NCBI GenBank assembly: GCA_026645575.1
Contig: JAPKMW010000050.1
Coordinates: 10,804 to 74,803 of the forward strand
DNA from: Caldilineaceae bacterium
GTDB lineage: Bacteria > Chloroflexota > Anaerolineae > Caldilineales > Caldilineaceae
Direction of reading: 5' to 3'
Length of the DNA: 64,000 nt
The notes under the pieces: generated by a model
Database searches by the model: none
Seen by the model: the letters and a program-made list of their open reading frames with translations, nothing else
Told to the model about the DNA's origin: nothing
In this document: one piece after another, positions 29,701 to 38,155 of the stretch
Position numbering within the stretch: the stretch's first letter is position 1
How the letters are laid out: every line of letters begins with the position of its first letter
Position numbers and translations under genes: made by a program

Positions 29701-30174
29701 TCACATATTGCCAAAATTACTGGGCATGGCATTGTAGGCGGCGTTTCCAGCAAGCTACAGGGAGAAAAATTCGCTCATGGGTTCTTAAGTGGTGCTTTCA
29801 CACAAGCATTTGCACCAACCATTACAGAGTTCTTTCCTGAGAGTTTTACAGGACGGGTAGTTGCATCGGCTGTGGTTGGTGGTACTGCTGCTGAACTCGG
29901 TGGAGGGAAATTCGCTAATGGTGCTGTAACTGGAGCTTTTTCTAGACTATTCAACGATGAAATAGATCGTGAGAAAACTTCCATAAGGGATGAAAATTTA
30001 CGAGACGTTAGCAAAACACAGGGGTCAACTACAGAAAATGGGAGAAGCTCAAGGGATCTAGGGCAAGCGTCAAAACTACCTAACGAAAGTTCAACTGATG
30101 GACGAAACGCAAGAAGCCTAAAAGCATTCTGTACATTTGGCTCAATTTTAACTCGTGGAAGAATAAAGTGTTGA
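23755..30174 (+). CDS. Secreted SpvB/FG-GAP/Rhs YD-repeat protein, polymorphic-toxin-like
   Basis: 2139 aa. A signal peptide is followed by a spacer containing NNIFLPLINNNG (near 60-70). An SpvB-like N-terminal domain follows (HYQIGIFTPPGTAGMKPDIS, GVGWSLGGLS). Then come seven FG-GAP/VCBS repeats (about 420-840, period near 67 aa), mostly with a calcium loop such as DFNGDGLTD. YD repeats run from about 1000 to 1800, followed by the Rhs core end GRFLSADPF (about 1828). The 275-residue C-terminal tip (from 1862) has glycine/alanine-rich hydrophobic stretches and a polar end with CTFGSILTRGRIKC. The tip is compositionally different from the core, as in exchangeable toxin tips. No known toxin domain is recognised and no immunity gene is evident directly downstream. 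Confidence 0.88.
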   Translation: MNTIRKSTTIILLCLILVVRDLLVVGAQQSSAQVDKHGAGNPSLPITQNNHSSTAGGTNNIFLPLINNNGTTSGVGTPTPPALTTPALPALQCTAAVTTSAPLIPLQSSDAGYTAGQLNVSQSGAAHYQIGIFTPPGTAGMKPDISLVFDSQSREGLVGVGWSLGGLSSIARCPATLERNQRIDGVDFDENDQLCLDGQPLVIEQGVHGADGSVYRTELDSFSRITAYGNSGQGPQSFKVQTKAGLTMAYGSTADARLQLQGRAEVLTWALNRVEDTKGNYFTISYATDPAKGEQYPATIAYTANDQANLSSDRRVEFIYENRPDPTSHYLAGATIQASKRLQQIDVRAGNDLVRQYQMAYEVGAISGRSRLTSVTECTGNGTCLPPTRFQWQEGSRGFVSQTWTANTPVQMRNSGGTSADYQTISADFTGDGKADLATIARRVVDWIFNPLPRIWQRNILVEVATGSSFISQTWPAVTPGHMLTGGGQTSDYQIIPGDYNADGKIDLATVNRPSGYNGWSEWVAVELSTGSSFDSQTWSAGLPQHMWNGQGTTADYVVVPGDFNGDGLTDLAGVGRALGENGWKENIYVELSTGTGFISQPWRAGLPQHLWNGNGKTTDYRIFPGDFNGDGLTDIAAVSRALSEDNGWRENVYVELSTGQGFTSHTWRANTPQHMWNGGGTTLNYQVIPVDLNGDGLTDLATVGRAVGNNAWKGVIFVELSTGTGFVSQAWPAQTPGHMYNGNEATTDFRVAPGDFNGDGRTDLATIGRAPTVDNGWRTNFYLEFSTGQGFVSEIWPADTAQHMYNGGSETSEYQTLLGSFDGDNKTDILTIRRAAAGSGWSEWVAVELPNAQYPDLLKQITNGHGLETQIEYSLLTDSSVYTKNDTGFYPQVDLQLPFYVVSAIRQSNGIGGMAAVHYHYDGLKVNVRGRGLLGFRQVRMTDAQTGIQTTSTYHQNFPYTGLLAQSEQRQAEGALISSVANHWQVQETVAQASFFPYVARSESKQYELAGTLVNTTTTSSEYDAFGNPTWVQVNQSDGWSQSTKNSYEHDLNRWFLARLTRTEVTARAPNQLAQTRTASFAYDGASGLLIREVTEPDNPQLRLVKEYEHDRFGNIVRTTTSGEGFTSRSQQSEYDEQGRFSIKTSNALGQSETRQYAAWFGSPTTTIGPNQLHTRSEYDGFGRLTQTIEADGTQTVQFHRRCANGACPPHAVYFTQINRTGAGPVIQYFDLLDRIIREETQGIDGRAIYLDTEYNERGRVKRASEPYFKDDTPQWTQYEYDLLGRVVKQTFPDNSALHTQYQGFTTTITNALAQQQVRTLNSQGDLVRSIDNAGNAITYEYDVFGNLTQLRDPAGNLTIMEYDLRGRKVKLSDPDTGTTFYRYNPLSELIWQQDANGNQVAMHYDLLGRMMERTELEGQTTWAYDTAPMGIGKISRITGPDGYQEIYSYDQFGRNAKTTFTLAGQSYDLCQTFDTYGRVDKVVYPTGFTLQQHYAASGQLLAVSNPINGVRYWQADQVNARGQTAQETLGNGLVTGRTYDPRTGYLQTIQTGRNGTPTIQDLSYHFDAIGNLTARRDLRQNLTESFGYDNLNRLTQWQVSGQPPKSATYDALGNITFRSDVGRYSYGDGNAKPHAVAAVSDGGRNNSYRYDANGNRIASNDSTITYTSYNKPSKIVQKNNEVTFAYNPARNIYQKTTGENGQAVLTFIIGGLFEIDVTPTLTAFRHAIRGSDGVVATYTQRSDGVTQTHYLHRDHLGSLDAITDEAGNVVERLSFDAWGKRRLPNWQDTDEVLRSVLPRGYTGHEQLDAVSLIHMDGRVYDPLIGRFLSADPFVQAPDNLQSLNRYSYVLNNPLSYVDPSGYLFKDLTKAIKKAFGAVEDFFKDNWKVITVAAITIVTATFGGPIVASFMGFAPGTFGAAVIGGATAGFAGGFSEILLNGGGLSQAFSAGGKGALVGGLTGGAFFGIGEILGHQVALGSGSHIAKITGHGIVGGVSSKLQGEKFAHGFLSGAFTQAFAPTITEFFPESFTGRVVASAVVGGTAAELGGGKFANGAVTGAFSRLFNDEIDREKTSIRDENLRDVSKTQGSTTENGRSSRDLGQASKLPNESSTDGRNARSLKAFCTFGSILTRGRIKC

Positions 30175-30182
30175 TGAAAGGA

Positions 30183-30303
30183 GCGCTAGCAGCCTGGCGG
30201 CAGACACGTCTTCGCACGATTATTTTCCATATACAGTATGTTATCAAATCTTAAATACTGTATGTAGTATCACTCAATCCTCTCTCCAATAGATTGCTAG
30301 CGC
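30183..30303. repeat. Imperfect inverted-repeat element between the two Rhs genes
   Basis: GCGCTAGCA at 30183-30191 and its reverse complement at 30295-30303 bound about 120 bp. An inner pair ATACAGTAT/ATACTGTAT also forms a stem. MITE-like in form, but no target duplication was identified. Confidence 0.4.
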
Positions 30304-30389
30304 ACTTGAAATTTGAACTTTGCCATAAAATGAGTCAGGAAGATTTGATCACAATGTCATTTCATCACACGCGACCAAGGAGAACACCC

Positions 30390-33300
30390 ATGCACCGCAC
30401 GCCATCACACTACAAACCATTACGCCTCCTCCTAACCCTGACCATCCTCTGTTCCGCCCTGCTCCTGCCGGCGCGACCGGGGCGGGCTGCGCCGCCAACC
30501 GCCGCGCGCTTGACAAACACCACCGCCCCCACCGACCGCAACGAAGCGATCATCGTCCCGATTGGTGCGAGTGGCTTTAGCCTTGCCACACTGGCGATGA
30601 CAATGGGACAGGCGATTACCTGGCGCAATGAGACCGGGGCTCCGCAAGTGGTGCAGATTCAAACGCCGACCGATCTACCCGATGACGACGAGCCGACCTT
30701 ACCCAACAAAGCGTTCCTGCCGGTAATTACGAAAGTGAGCGGTGCAACCGCGGCGCAGGAAGTAGATTCCGCTCATCCCCTCGACACGGTGGGTGAAGTC
30801 ACGATCCCACCGGGACAGGAAGTGAGCTACACGGTAACCAAGGTGGGGGAATACCGCTTCCAGTTGCGCGATCAGGCGTCGTCGATGACGGCTACCGTTG
30901 GAGCACCGGATCACCTGGTTCTCTTTCATATCGGCAACCAGCAGGCGGCCTTGGGTAGCACCTTAGCGCTTGGGCTACAAGCTTATGATCCAGAAGGTGC
31001 GCCGCTCCGTTTCAACGTGGCGCCGCTGCCGTTGCCTGATCAGATGAGTTTGCAGGTCAACAATGGACGCTTTGCCTTCCGCCCCACCCTGGCGCAGACC
31101 GGTTCCTACACCCTCACCTTTTCGGTGACGGACGGCCAGGAAGTCGCCAGTGAAACGGTCCGTATCACCGTGCCGACGCCACCCACGGGAACAGGCAGCA
31201 CATCGCTACGCGGGCGCATTCTCGATGCCAACACCGCCAGCCAGAACGTGGAGACCCCACTGGTCGGGGCGACCGTCCGGCTGGTCAATAACCGGGCGAT
31301 CGCGGCAACCACCAATAGCGCCGGCTATTTTGAACTCACCGGGTTGGACGGCGGCGAGCAGTATGTCGAGTTTGACGGCAGCACCGCCACACCCGCCGGC
31401 AAGTATGGCGCCTATCGCAGCAAACAGGTCTTGATCGCCAACGTGGCGAATGTGATCGACCGGCCAATCTACATTATGGCGATTGACATCCAGGGCGAAA
31501 CACAGCTTAACCCCAACCAGACGGCCATCGTCCACAACCCCAACATCAGTACGACCTTGACCATCCCACCGCGCACCGTTCTCAATGATCAAGGTGCGTT
31601 CTATGCCGGCCCCATCTCTGTCTCCGAGGTGCCGGCTGATTTTACGCCCAGTTCTTTGCCCAGCAGCCTTGACCCGGGCATGGTGATCACCATTCAGCCT
31701 ATGGGTTTGACCTTTAACCGCCCCGCCCCCATTACCTTCCCCAATATTGACAACCTGGCGCCCGGCAGCGAAGTCGATATTTGGTCAATGGATCACGAGA
31801 CGGCGCGCTTTTTCGTGGCTGGGCGTGGGCAGGTGACCAGTGACGGCAAGATGATCCAGACCATTGAAGGCGGCATCCGTGAATCCTCCTGGCATCTTGC
31901 ACTCTCACCACAGGTGAACCCCAGCCAGACGACCGAGGGGAATAAACAGAATCCCGGCATTCCCTGTGGCTCGATCATTGCACTGGCCGATGCTTGTGTC
32001 CATACAGCGATTGAGTTGCCGACCTATGCAACCCAAGGCCAAACACGGGGCGTCCGTCTTGCCTACAACTCAGAACGAGCGTATCCGCAACCGCTCCTGC
32101 CGGTTGAATGGACGCTGGCCCAACGTTCAGCGGTGCCGGGCAAAATTTCTTATGAGCTGGCAAACTTTGGCGGCTTGAGCAACGTAGCCCAAATCTATGT
32201 TGATACCACCGGCCTCAGCGCCAGCCCGGATAAAGGGTTTCGCAGTGTGGTGGCTGTTGATGGCAGCACCTTGCCGACCGGCGTCCAACCTTATGAGATC
32301 CGCATCACCAATCATTTTGCCCGGTCAGCCGTTTCCGCCGCGGTGGTCGGTCGCAAAATTATTGTCAATGAACAGGCCAGTCCGGTTGGCGCCGGTTGGA
32401 ATGTGAGTGAGGTTGCCCGCCTACAAGAAGCCTATAACGGTCGCCTCTTGCTGGTCAACGGCGATGGCACGGCACAACTGTTCAGCCCGCAACCGTTCAA
32501 TCTCACCACCTGGCGTCAGGAAGGCGCGCCGGCAAATGGCAAATGGCTGGTTGCCGCCGATGGCGCCTCGGTCTTCCAAACCGAAAATGGCAACCCCACC
32601 TTTTTTGTCAGCCCAAATGAATTGAGCAACACGACCATCCGTGGCACCTTCCTGGTGGAACATGACGGTTCAGCGGATGTCGAAGGCGACTTTATCGGCT
32701 TTGTCTTTGGTTATCAATCACCGCTGGCCGCGGACGGTGACAACCCGGATCAGTTCAATTTCCTGCTCTTTTCCTGGAAATCGCGCGCCCAGATTTTTGA
32801 CGGCGTTCTGGCCGAAGAAGGCTTTAGCATCAGTCGCGTCAATGGCACCATCACTGATTACTTCCCCCATTTCTGGGGCCACAAAGAAACGCCGGAATTT
32901 CAGGTGCTGGCGACCAATTATGGCGCCAACAAAGGGTGGCGCCCCAAGGTTGAGTATGATTTTGAACTGAGCTACAGTGACACCCATCTGCGGATTCTCA
33001 TTAACAATCAGCCGGTCTTTGAACTGGACGGCGCTTTCCAACCCGGTCGTTTCGGCTTTTATAATTTCTCACAACAGGAGGTGCGTTATAAAAACTTCTC
33101 CTCTACCGCGGAAACCGCACGCTTCATCGGACCGGAAGGGGATTTCTCGACGATTGTCCGCGACGCTAATGGCGCCTATACCCGGCGCTTGAAAGATGGT
33201 ACAACCTACCAGTTTGATCCCAGCGGTCTACAAACGGCAATGGTGGATCGCGTCGGTAATCGCACAAGCTATGCCTATGATGGACAACAGCGTCTCACCA

Positions 33301-36245
33301 CCATCACCGACCCCGTCGGCCAGGTGACAACCTTTGCGTATGACGGGCAACGGCTGAAAAGCATCACCGATCCCACTGGCCGCGCCACGACGTTCAGCCA
33401 TGATGGCGGCGGCAATCTGGTGCAGGCAACCTTTCCCGACAACACGACGCAACGCTTTGGCTATGACAACCGCCATCTGATGACCGCCGAGACCGACCAG
33501 CGGGGCCAAACAGTCACACGCACCTATGACGAGATCGGGCGGCTGGTCGATGTGACCTTGCCCGGCGCGGTGCGTCGTCTCTTTGATCCGGCCCAAAAAG
33601 TTGGCTGGGTTCTCCACAGTTCACCACTGGGTAGCGCAGAGCAACCGGCCCCACGTACCCCGCCCAGTGACGCCCGCACCCGCTTTACCGATGGCGAAGG
33701 GCGCGTCACCATCTATACCATTGGCCCCCTCAATCGGCCAACCAGCATCACCGACCCCGCCGGCTTTACCACCACCATCACGCGCGACCAGGACGGCAAC
33801 CCGTTGACGACCCAGTTGCCCAGCGGCGCCCGTTTTGTCCAGAGTTATGATGCCCAGGGCAATCTGCTGACCTTCACCGACCAGACGGTTAACGGCGTCA
33901 CCCGCTACAGCTACGAGCCGACCTTTAACCAGATCACCAGCAGCACCGACCCGTTGGGCAATGTCACCCGCTTTGTCTACGACGCCCAGGGCAATCTGAT
34001 CCGCGCCCACACGCCCTTGAGCCGCACCGTGCAGATGAGCTACAACGCGCAAGGGCTGCCCGTCACCTTGACCGATCCCCTCGGCACGGCGACCAACTTT
34101 GTCTACGACGCCAATGGCAACCCCAGCCAGGTGACCGTGGGCGCTGGCGACGAAGCGCGCACCGCCGCCTTCACCTATACACCGGCCGGCGAAGTCGCCA
34201 CCACCACCGACCCGCTGGGCCAGCAATACAGCTTTGCCTATGACGCGTGGGGCCGTTTGACCCAGGAGACACTGCCCGCGGCCACGCTGGGGGAGCGCAC
34301 GATCGGCTATCAATATGACAGCGCAGGCAAGCTGACGGCGATCACGCCCCCTGGCCGACCGGCCCATAGCTTTACCTACGATGCGTTGGGGTTGTTGACC
34401 GCCTATGCACCGCCTGCCGTGGCCGACGCTGGCGCCGTCAACACCACCTATGCCTATAACAAAGCGCAACAACTGACCCAAGTGACCCGCCCCGATGGCA
34501 AAACGCTGCGCTACAGCTACGACAATGGCGGTCGCCTGGCGACCTTGAGCTATGGCCGCGGCGCCATCACCTTTGGCTATGCCGCCAACAGCGGTCATCT
34601 GAACAGCGTCAGCGCGCCCGATGGCGTCAACCTGGGCTACAGCTACGCTGGCGAGTTGCTGACCGGCGTCACCTGGGGCGGGCCGGTAGTCGGCAGCGTG
34701 GGCTATACCTACGACGCCAACTATCGCCTCACCCAAACTACCGTGAATGGGGCCGCCATCACCTATGCCTATGACGCCGACGACAGCCTGACGCGCGCCG
34801 GGGCGTTGACCTTGAGCTACACCGCCACCAATGGTCTCCTGACCGGTTCCACCCTGGACACAGTCAGTGACCGCTGGGGCTACAACCGCTTTGGCGAACC
34901 GACCAGCTACCTGGCGAGCCAGAATGGCCTCCCCCTCTACGCCATCACCTATGAACGGGACAAGCTGGGGCGCATTACCGGCAAAAACGAGAGCATTGGC
35001 GGCGTCACCACCAGCTATCGTTACAGCTATGACGCCGCCCAACGGTTGGCACAGGTAACGCAAGATGGCGTGGTGGTCGAAGCCTACAGCTACGACGCCA
35101 ACGGCAACCGACTGACCGGCCTTGCCCCCCAGACAGGTGCGGTGACCGGTCGCTACGATGAGCAGGATCGCCTGCTCCAATATGGCGACGCCACCTACCG
35201 CTATACCGCCAATGGTGAACTGTTGAGCAAAACACAGAACGGCCAGACCACCAGTTACAGCTATGACGAACTGGGCAACCTGACCGCCGTCACCCTGCCC
35301 GACGGGACGCCAATCACTTATCTGGTTGACGGTCAGAACCGGCGTATCGGCAAGCAGGTCAACGGGGCGCTGGTGCAGGGCTGGCTCTATCAGGATCAAC
35401 TCAAGCCCATTGCCGAAGTGGATGGCGCCGGCAATGTCCTCAGCCGTTTTGTCTATGGCAACCGCCTCAACGTGCCGGAATACATGGTCAAAGGCGGCGT
35501 CACCTATCGCCTGCTCGCCGACCATCTAGGCAGTGTCCGCCTCGTCGTCAACAGCCAGACCGGCGCCATCGCCCAACGGCTGGACTACGACGCTTGGGGC
35601 AATGTGTTACTAGACAGTAACCCCGGTTTCCAACCCTTTGGCTTTGCCGGTGGACTGTATGATGGGCAGACCAGGCTGGTGCGCTTTGGGGCGCGGGATT
35701 ATGACGCCGTCGCAGGGCGGTGGACGAGTAAGGATCCGATTGGGTTCGCGGGCGGAGACACGAATTTGTATGCTTATGTTCAAAATATGCCAACTATTAG
35801 TAATGACCCTATGGGAACGGAGTCAAGTCGATGTACTTGCAAAGGAGGCCCTCCTGGCGAAGGTATGAATTATTTCAAATATCTTGCCGGACTAGCCAGA
35901 ATGGTTTTGGGCGGTGTTGAGTTTTTTGCAGGAGGTGCAATATACATAACGGGATCTTTAGCCTTTGTTGGATCTGTAGCCACAGCAGGGCTATCAGCAC
36001 CTGCTGGTCTAGGCTTGATGACAATCGGTGGTGTGGCAGTAATCAAAAGTTTTGGTACATTCGGTGAAGGTATGGACCTAACTAACGAAGCATTGAATGA
36101 AAACTGCGCCGGGACTTGGCGCAATTTTCTAGGTATTCTTCCTTTTGGGCGACACTTTGATGATCCCTGGGAACCAGATCCAATTGATTGGTATGGTGGG
36201 ACAGTGCGAGATGCATTTAATAACTTGGAAAAGTGGTTTAGGTAA
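30390..36245 (+). CDS. Secreted Rhs/YD-repeat protein with thrombospondin-C-like domain
   Basis: 1951 aa from the ATG at 30390, which has AAGGAG 7 nt upstream; the frame is open earlier but without such a site. A signal peptide (LLLTLTILCSALLLPARPGRAA) comes first. A cupredoxin-like strand region contains NKAFLPVITK. Then come an Ig/cadherin-like segment, a carboxypeptidase-regulatory-like domain (LRGRILDANT, NSAGYFELTGL) and a thrombospondin C-terminal/lectin-like domain (about 750-907). YD repeats span about 910-1770, with the core end GRWTSKDPIGFAGGDTNLYAY. The last about 140 residues form a hydrophobic tip (GGVEFFAGGAIYITGSLAF) with much AT-richer DNA than the repeat region, which suggests exchange of the tip. 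The target and toxic activity are unknown. Confidence 0.87.
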   Translation: MHRTPSHYKPLRLLLTLTILCSALLLPARPGRAAPPTAARLTNTTAPTDRNEAIIVPIGASGFSLATLAMTMGQAITWRNETGAPQVVQIQTPTDLPDDDEPTLPNKAFLPVITKVSGATAAQEVDSAHPLDTVGEVTIPPGQEVSYTVTKVGEYRFQLRDQASSMTATVGAPDHLVLFHIGNQQAALGSTLALGLQAYDPEGAPLRFNVAPLPLPDQMSLQVNNGRFAFRPTLAQTGSYTLTFSVTDGQEVASETVRITVPTPPTGTGSTSLRGRILDANTASQNVETPLVGATVRLVNNRAIAATTNSAGYFELTGLDGGEQYVEFDGSTATPAGKYGAYRSKQVLIANVANVIDRPIYIMAIDIQGETQLNPNQTAIVHNPNISTTLTIPPRTVLNDQGAFYAGPISVSEVPADFTPSSLPSSLDPGMVITIQPMGLTFNRPAPITFPNIDNLAPGSEVDIWSMDHETARFFVAGRGQVTSDGKMIQTIEGGIRESSWHLALSPQVNPSQTTEGNKQNPGIPCGSIIALADACVHTAIELPTYATQGQTRGVRLAYNSERAYPQPLLPVEWTLAQRSAVPGKISYELANFGGLSNVAQIYVDTTGLSASPDKGFRSVVAVDGSTLPTGVQPYEIRITNHFARSAVSAAVVGRKIIVNEQASPVGAGWNVSEVARLQEAYNGRLLLVNGDGTAQLFSPQPFNLTTWRQEGAPANGKWLVAADGASVFQTENGNPTFFVSPNELSNTTIRGTFLVEHDGSADVEGDFIGFVFGYQSPLAADGDNPDQFNFLLFSWKSRAQIFDGVLAEEGFSISRVNGTITDYFPHFWGHKETPEFQVLATNYGANKGWRPKVEYDFELSYSDTHLRILINNQPVFELDGAFQPGRFGFYNFSQQEVRYKNFSSTAETARFIGPEGDFSTIVRDANGAYTRRLKDGTTYQFDPSGLQTAMVDRVGNRTSYAYDGQQRLTTITDPVGQVTTFAYDGQRLKSITDPTGRATTFSHDGGGNLVQATFPDNTTQRFGYDNRHLMTAETDQRGQTVTRTYDEIGRLVDVTLPGAVRRLFDPAQKVGWVLHSSPLGSAEQPAPRTPPSDARTRFTDGEGRVTIYTIGPLNRPTSITDPAGFTTTITRDQDGNPLTTQLPSGARFVQSYDAQGNLLTFTDQTVNGVTRYSYEPTFNQITSSTDPLGNVTRFVYDAQGNLIRAHTPLSRTVQMSYNAQGLPVTLTDPLGTATNFVYDANGNPSQVTVGAGDEARTAAFTYTPAGEVATTTDPLGQQYSFAYDAWGRLTQETLPAATLGERTIGYQYDSAGKLTAITPPGRPAHSFTYDALGLLTAYAPPAVADAGAVNTTYAYNKAQQLTQVTRPDGKTLRYSYDNGGRLATLSYGRGAITFGYAANSGHLNSVSAPDGVNLGYSYAGELLTGVTWGGPVVGSVGYTYDANYRLTQTTVNGAAITYAYDADDSLTRAGALTLSYTATNGLLTGSTLDTVSDRWGYNRFGEPTSYLASQNGLPLYAITYERDKLGRITGKNESIGGVTTSYRYSYDAAQRLAQVTQDGVVVEAYSYDANGNRLTGLAPQTGAVTGRYDEQDRLLQYGDATYRYTANGELLSKTQNGQTTSYSYDELGNLTAVTLPDGTPITYLVDGQNRRIGKQVNGALVQGWLYQDQLKPIAEVDGAGNVLSRFVYGNRLNVPEYMVKGGVTYRLLADHLGSVRLVVNSQTGAIAQRLDYDAWGNVLLDSNPGFQPFGFAGGLYDGQTRLVRFGARDYDAVAGRWTSKDPIGFAGGDTNLYAYVQNMPTISNDPMGTESSRCTCKGGPPGEGMNYFKYLAGLARMVLGGVEFFAGGAIYITGSLAFVGSVATAGLSAPAGLGLMTIGGVAVIKSFGTFGEGMDLTNEALNENCAGTWRNFLGILPFGRHFDDPWEPDPIDWYGGTVRDAFNNLEKWFR

Positions 36246-36365
36246 ATTCATTGCTGCTCTGATACTGCCACTCCAACAGCATCGGAGAAACAATGAACCA
36301 GTGTCATAAGGAGTGTCCATCCTCCTGTATGTTGTATTCATGAAAATATTAAGGAATCACAAACT

Positions 36366-36836
36366 ATGTCCAATCCATATGCAAGAATTATTGTTGAAAG
36401 TCTCGAAGAGTTGGAGCAACTCGCCCAGGAATTGCGCGACAGCAACTTCACCTTGTCGTTCCGCTTTGACCGGCTAAACGAGTATAGCCAACGGTTGCAG
36501 CGCATCCAATCACACTGGGAAGCTGTCAAGTTTTTGTTAGAACGCAATGACGAGTTGAAAGCGGATATTTACGCCAATTACCTCGGTGAGATTGCCCGTA
36601 TCGGTGTCCTTATTGATGAAATTACCGAACTGATCACAAAGCGCGACTGGGTGCGCCCGAAGGTGCAAAAATCACTTCTTATGATTGGGATTATTGAAAG
36701 ATTGATCGACATTGGACAAATGTCACTGAGCATTCTAGAAATGGTGGAGCAAAGTCAAACAGCACTTGCCGCGCATATCCAATCCTCAGTGGATTATCTG
36801 AAAGAACACCTGCAACAGAACTTGCTCACCGGATAA
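36366..36836 (+). CDS. Helical protein of unknown function, possible Rhs partner
   Basis: 156 aa, almost entirely amphipathic helix with heptad-like leucines (VESLEELEQLAQELRD, RFDRLNEYSQRLQRIQ) and no signal peptide. AAGGAA precedes the ATG. It starts 120 bp after the stop of the second Rhs gene, the usual place for an immunity gene, but no immunity family is recognised. A coiled-coil cytoplasmic protein is the safe description. Confidence 0.6.
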   Translation: MSNPYARIIVESLEELEQLAQELRDSNFTLSFRFDRLNEYSQRLQRIQSHWEAVKFLLERNDELKADIYANYLGEIARIGVLIDEITELITKRDWVRPKVQKSLLMIGIIERLIDIGQMSLSILEMVEQSQTALAAHIQSSVDYLKEHLQQNLLTG

Positions 36837-36857
36837 GCAGGCGACGAAACAGCGGAA

Positions 36858-37139
36858 TTATTGTTCGCCCACCACTGGCGGTTGACAAAGCGGAATCCCC
36901 AACGCTGCCGCCAGTGGAGCAAAATCGGGGTTGCAGGTATAGAACGCCGTATTGGGTGGAATCGGCAAAGCGAGGTGCAGAGCGTCCAACGCCTTATCAT
37001 CACCTTACGCCAGCGGCGGGTGGATCCCGGCAATCAGCCAAATCCGGCGTGCTGGCCTGATCCACTCGCTATTGAGGTGCAACAGATCAATCATGGCTCG
37101 ACCACAAGGCGACAGGCCGATCAAGCGGACCCAACTCAT
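36858..37139 (-). pseudogene. Decayed PIN-domain (VapC-like) gene
   Basis: The C-terminal PIN signature is readable on the minus strand: GDDKALDALHLALPIPP, then FYTCNPDFAPLAAALGIPL, ending at a stop at 36858. Upstream in the same region is MSWVRLIGLSPCGRAMIDLL. A stop codon follows it and separates it from the PIN tail. No antitoxin gene is adjacent. A broken toxin relic is most likely. Confidence 0.6.
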
Positions 37140-37211
37140 CGGGTTTTCCCGGCGTCTTGCCGGTTAACCATAAAGCAGTACACAGCAGTTACAACACACA
37201 AGGAGATCACA

Positions 37212-38081
37212 ATGTACCAAACTCTGTTACGGTTCGTTTGTCTGGTCACCCTGGCCGCGCTCTGGCTGACACCGGCCACCGTGGTCCTGGCCGACGGTCA
37301 TCTGCCGCCCAAGCCGCAACATGGGCCACGCTTGAGTCCGCCGGCCATCCCGCATAGTGGTGTTTTGAACAATGACACCATCTACAACAACCTGTTGGCG
37401 CCACCGCCGGTGCAGTCGCAGGAGGCCAACGCCGCCAATGGGGGTGGCGCCCAGGAAGCGCCGGGTCGCGGCATCCGCCAGACGATTACGCCCCACTCGG
37501 TCGGCCTGACGTTGATGTCGAGCGGCACGGTCTGCAATGACTTCAATCGCGCCGGTGATTGGGCCAGCCCGCCCTCCGATGTCTTTACCAACTGGTATGC
37601 CGGCTGGGGTCCCTTTGCCGTGGATCGCGGTCTCTACCAGGCCAAGAACACCGTCTTTGCCATGGAACGGGTCGTCGGCCCCGGCAAAAACTATGGCCCC
37701 AACCAGTTCAGCGTCAAAATCTCCAGCCATCAACCCTACGCCGGCGGTTTTGGCAGCCCGTTGATCGACGTCACCCCCGGCGCCCAGGTCACGGTGCGGG
37801 CCAAGTATCTGATCTGGGATCACGACCATCATGGCCTGGACTATGACTGGGCGTCGATGGGTCTCAAGCCCGATGCCGCCGGTCCCGACGCGACCTATGT
37901 CAATGGCTACGTCCGCGGCGAATGGGCCGAAATGCGCCACACCATCACCGCCGGGCCAAGTGGGCAGATCATGGTGCTGCTCCAGGGCAGCTCGCCCATG
38001 GCGACCAACTCGAACATCTATTTCGATGATGTGCAGATTGAAGTGGATGGTAAGTTTTTGAGCAACTGTCGCACTAAGTAA
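37212..38081 (+). CDS. Secreted beta-sandwich protein of unknown function
   Basis: 289 aa from the ATG at 37212, with AAGGAG just upstream; the longer upstream open frame overlaps the PIN relic and is rejected. The signal peptide ends near residue 28 (LTPATVVLADG). After a Pro/Asn-rich linker, a domain from about residue 98 (CNDFNRAGDW) to the end (SNIYFDDVQIEVDGKF) resembles carbohydrate-binding jelly-roll domains. It has tryptophans and a histidine-rich loop (WDHDHHGLDYDW). No enzyme motif is seen. The C-terminus lacks the L-P-L motif seen in neighbouring exoproteins. Confidence 0.68.
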   Translation: MYQTLLRFVCLVTLAALWLTPATVVLADGHLPPKPQHGPRLSPPAIPHSGVLNNDTIYNNLLAPPPVQSQEANAANGGGAQEAPGRGIRQTITPHSVGLTLMSSGTVCNDFNRAGDWASPPSDVFTNWYAGWGPFAVDRGLYQAKNTVFAMERVVGPGKNYGPNQFSVKISSHQPYAGGFGSPLIDVTPGAQVTVRAKYLIWDHDHHGLDYDWASMGLKPDAAGPDATYVNGYVRGEWAEMRHTITAGPSGQIMVLLQGSSPMATNSNIYFDDVQIEVDGKFLSNCRTK

Positions 38082-38118
38082 ATAACTTGGTGTTCTATTC
38101 GTCAGGTAGTAGAATATA

Positions 38119-38142
38119 TTTTACGTATGGTTATACGTAAAA
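38119..38142. repeat. Perfect 10-bp palindrome
   Basis: TTTTACGTAT and ATACGTAAAA flank a GGTT loop in the spacer between two secreted-protein genes. The flanking A and T tracts make it compatible with a bidirectional terminator or an operator. Confidence 0.7.
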
Positions 38143-38155
38143 CTTACGCGCCCTT

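Noticed and set aside
33621..35525. 634-codon open frame on the minus strand
   Set aside because: It lies entirely opposite the Rhs YD-repeat gene, is built of Gly/Ala/Val/Ile repeats that mirror the coding strand, and has no recognisable domain.
36861..37211. Upstream part of the open frame leading into the secreted protein at 37212
   Set aside because: It overlaps the PIN relic on the other strand, has no signal peptide, and a good ribosome-binding site precedes the internal ATG.
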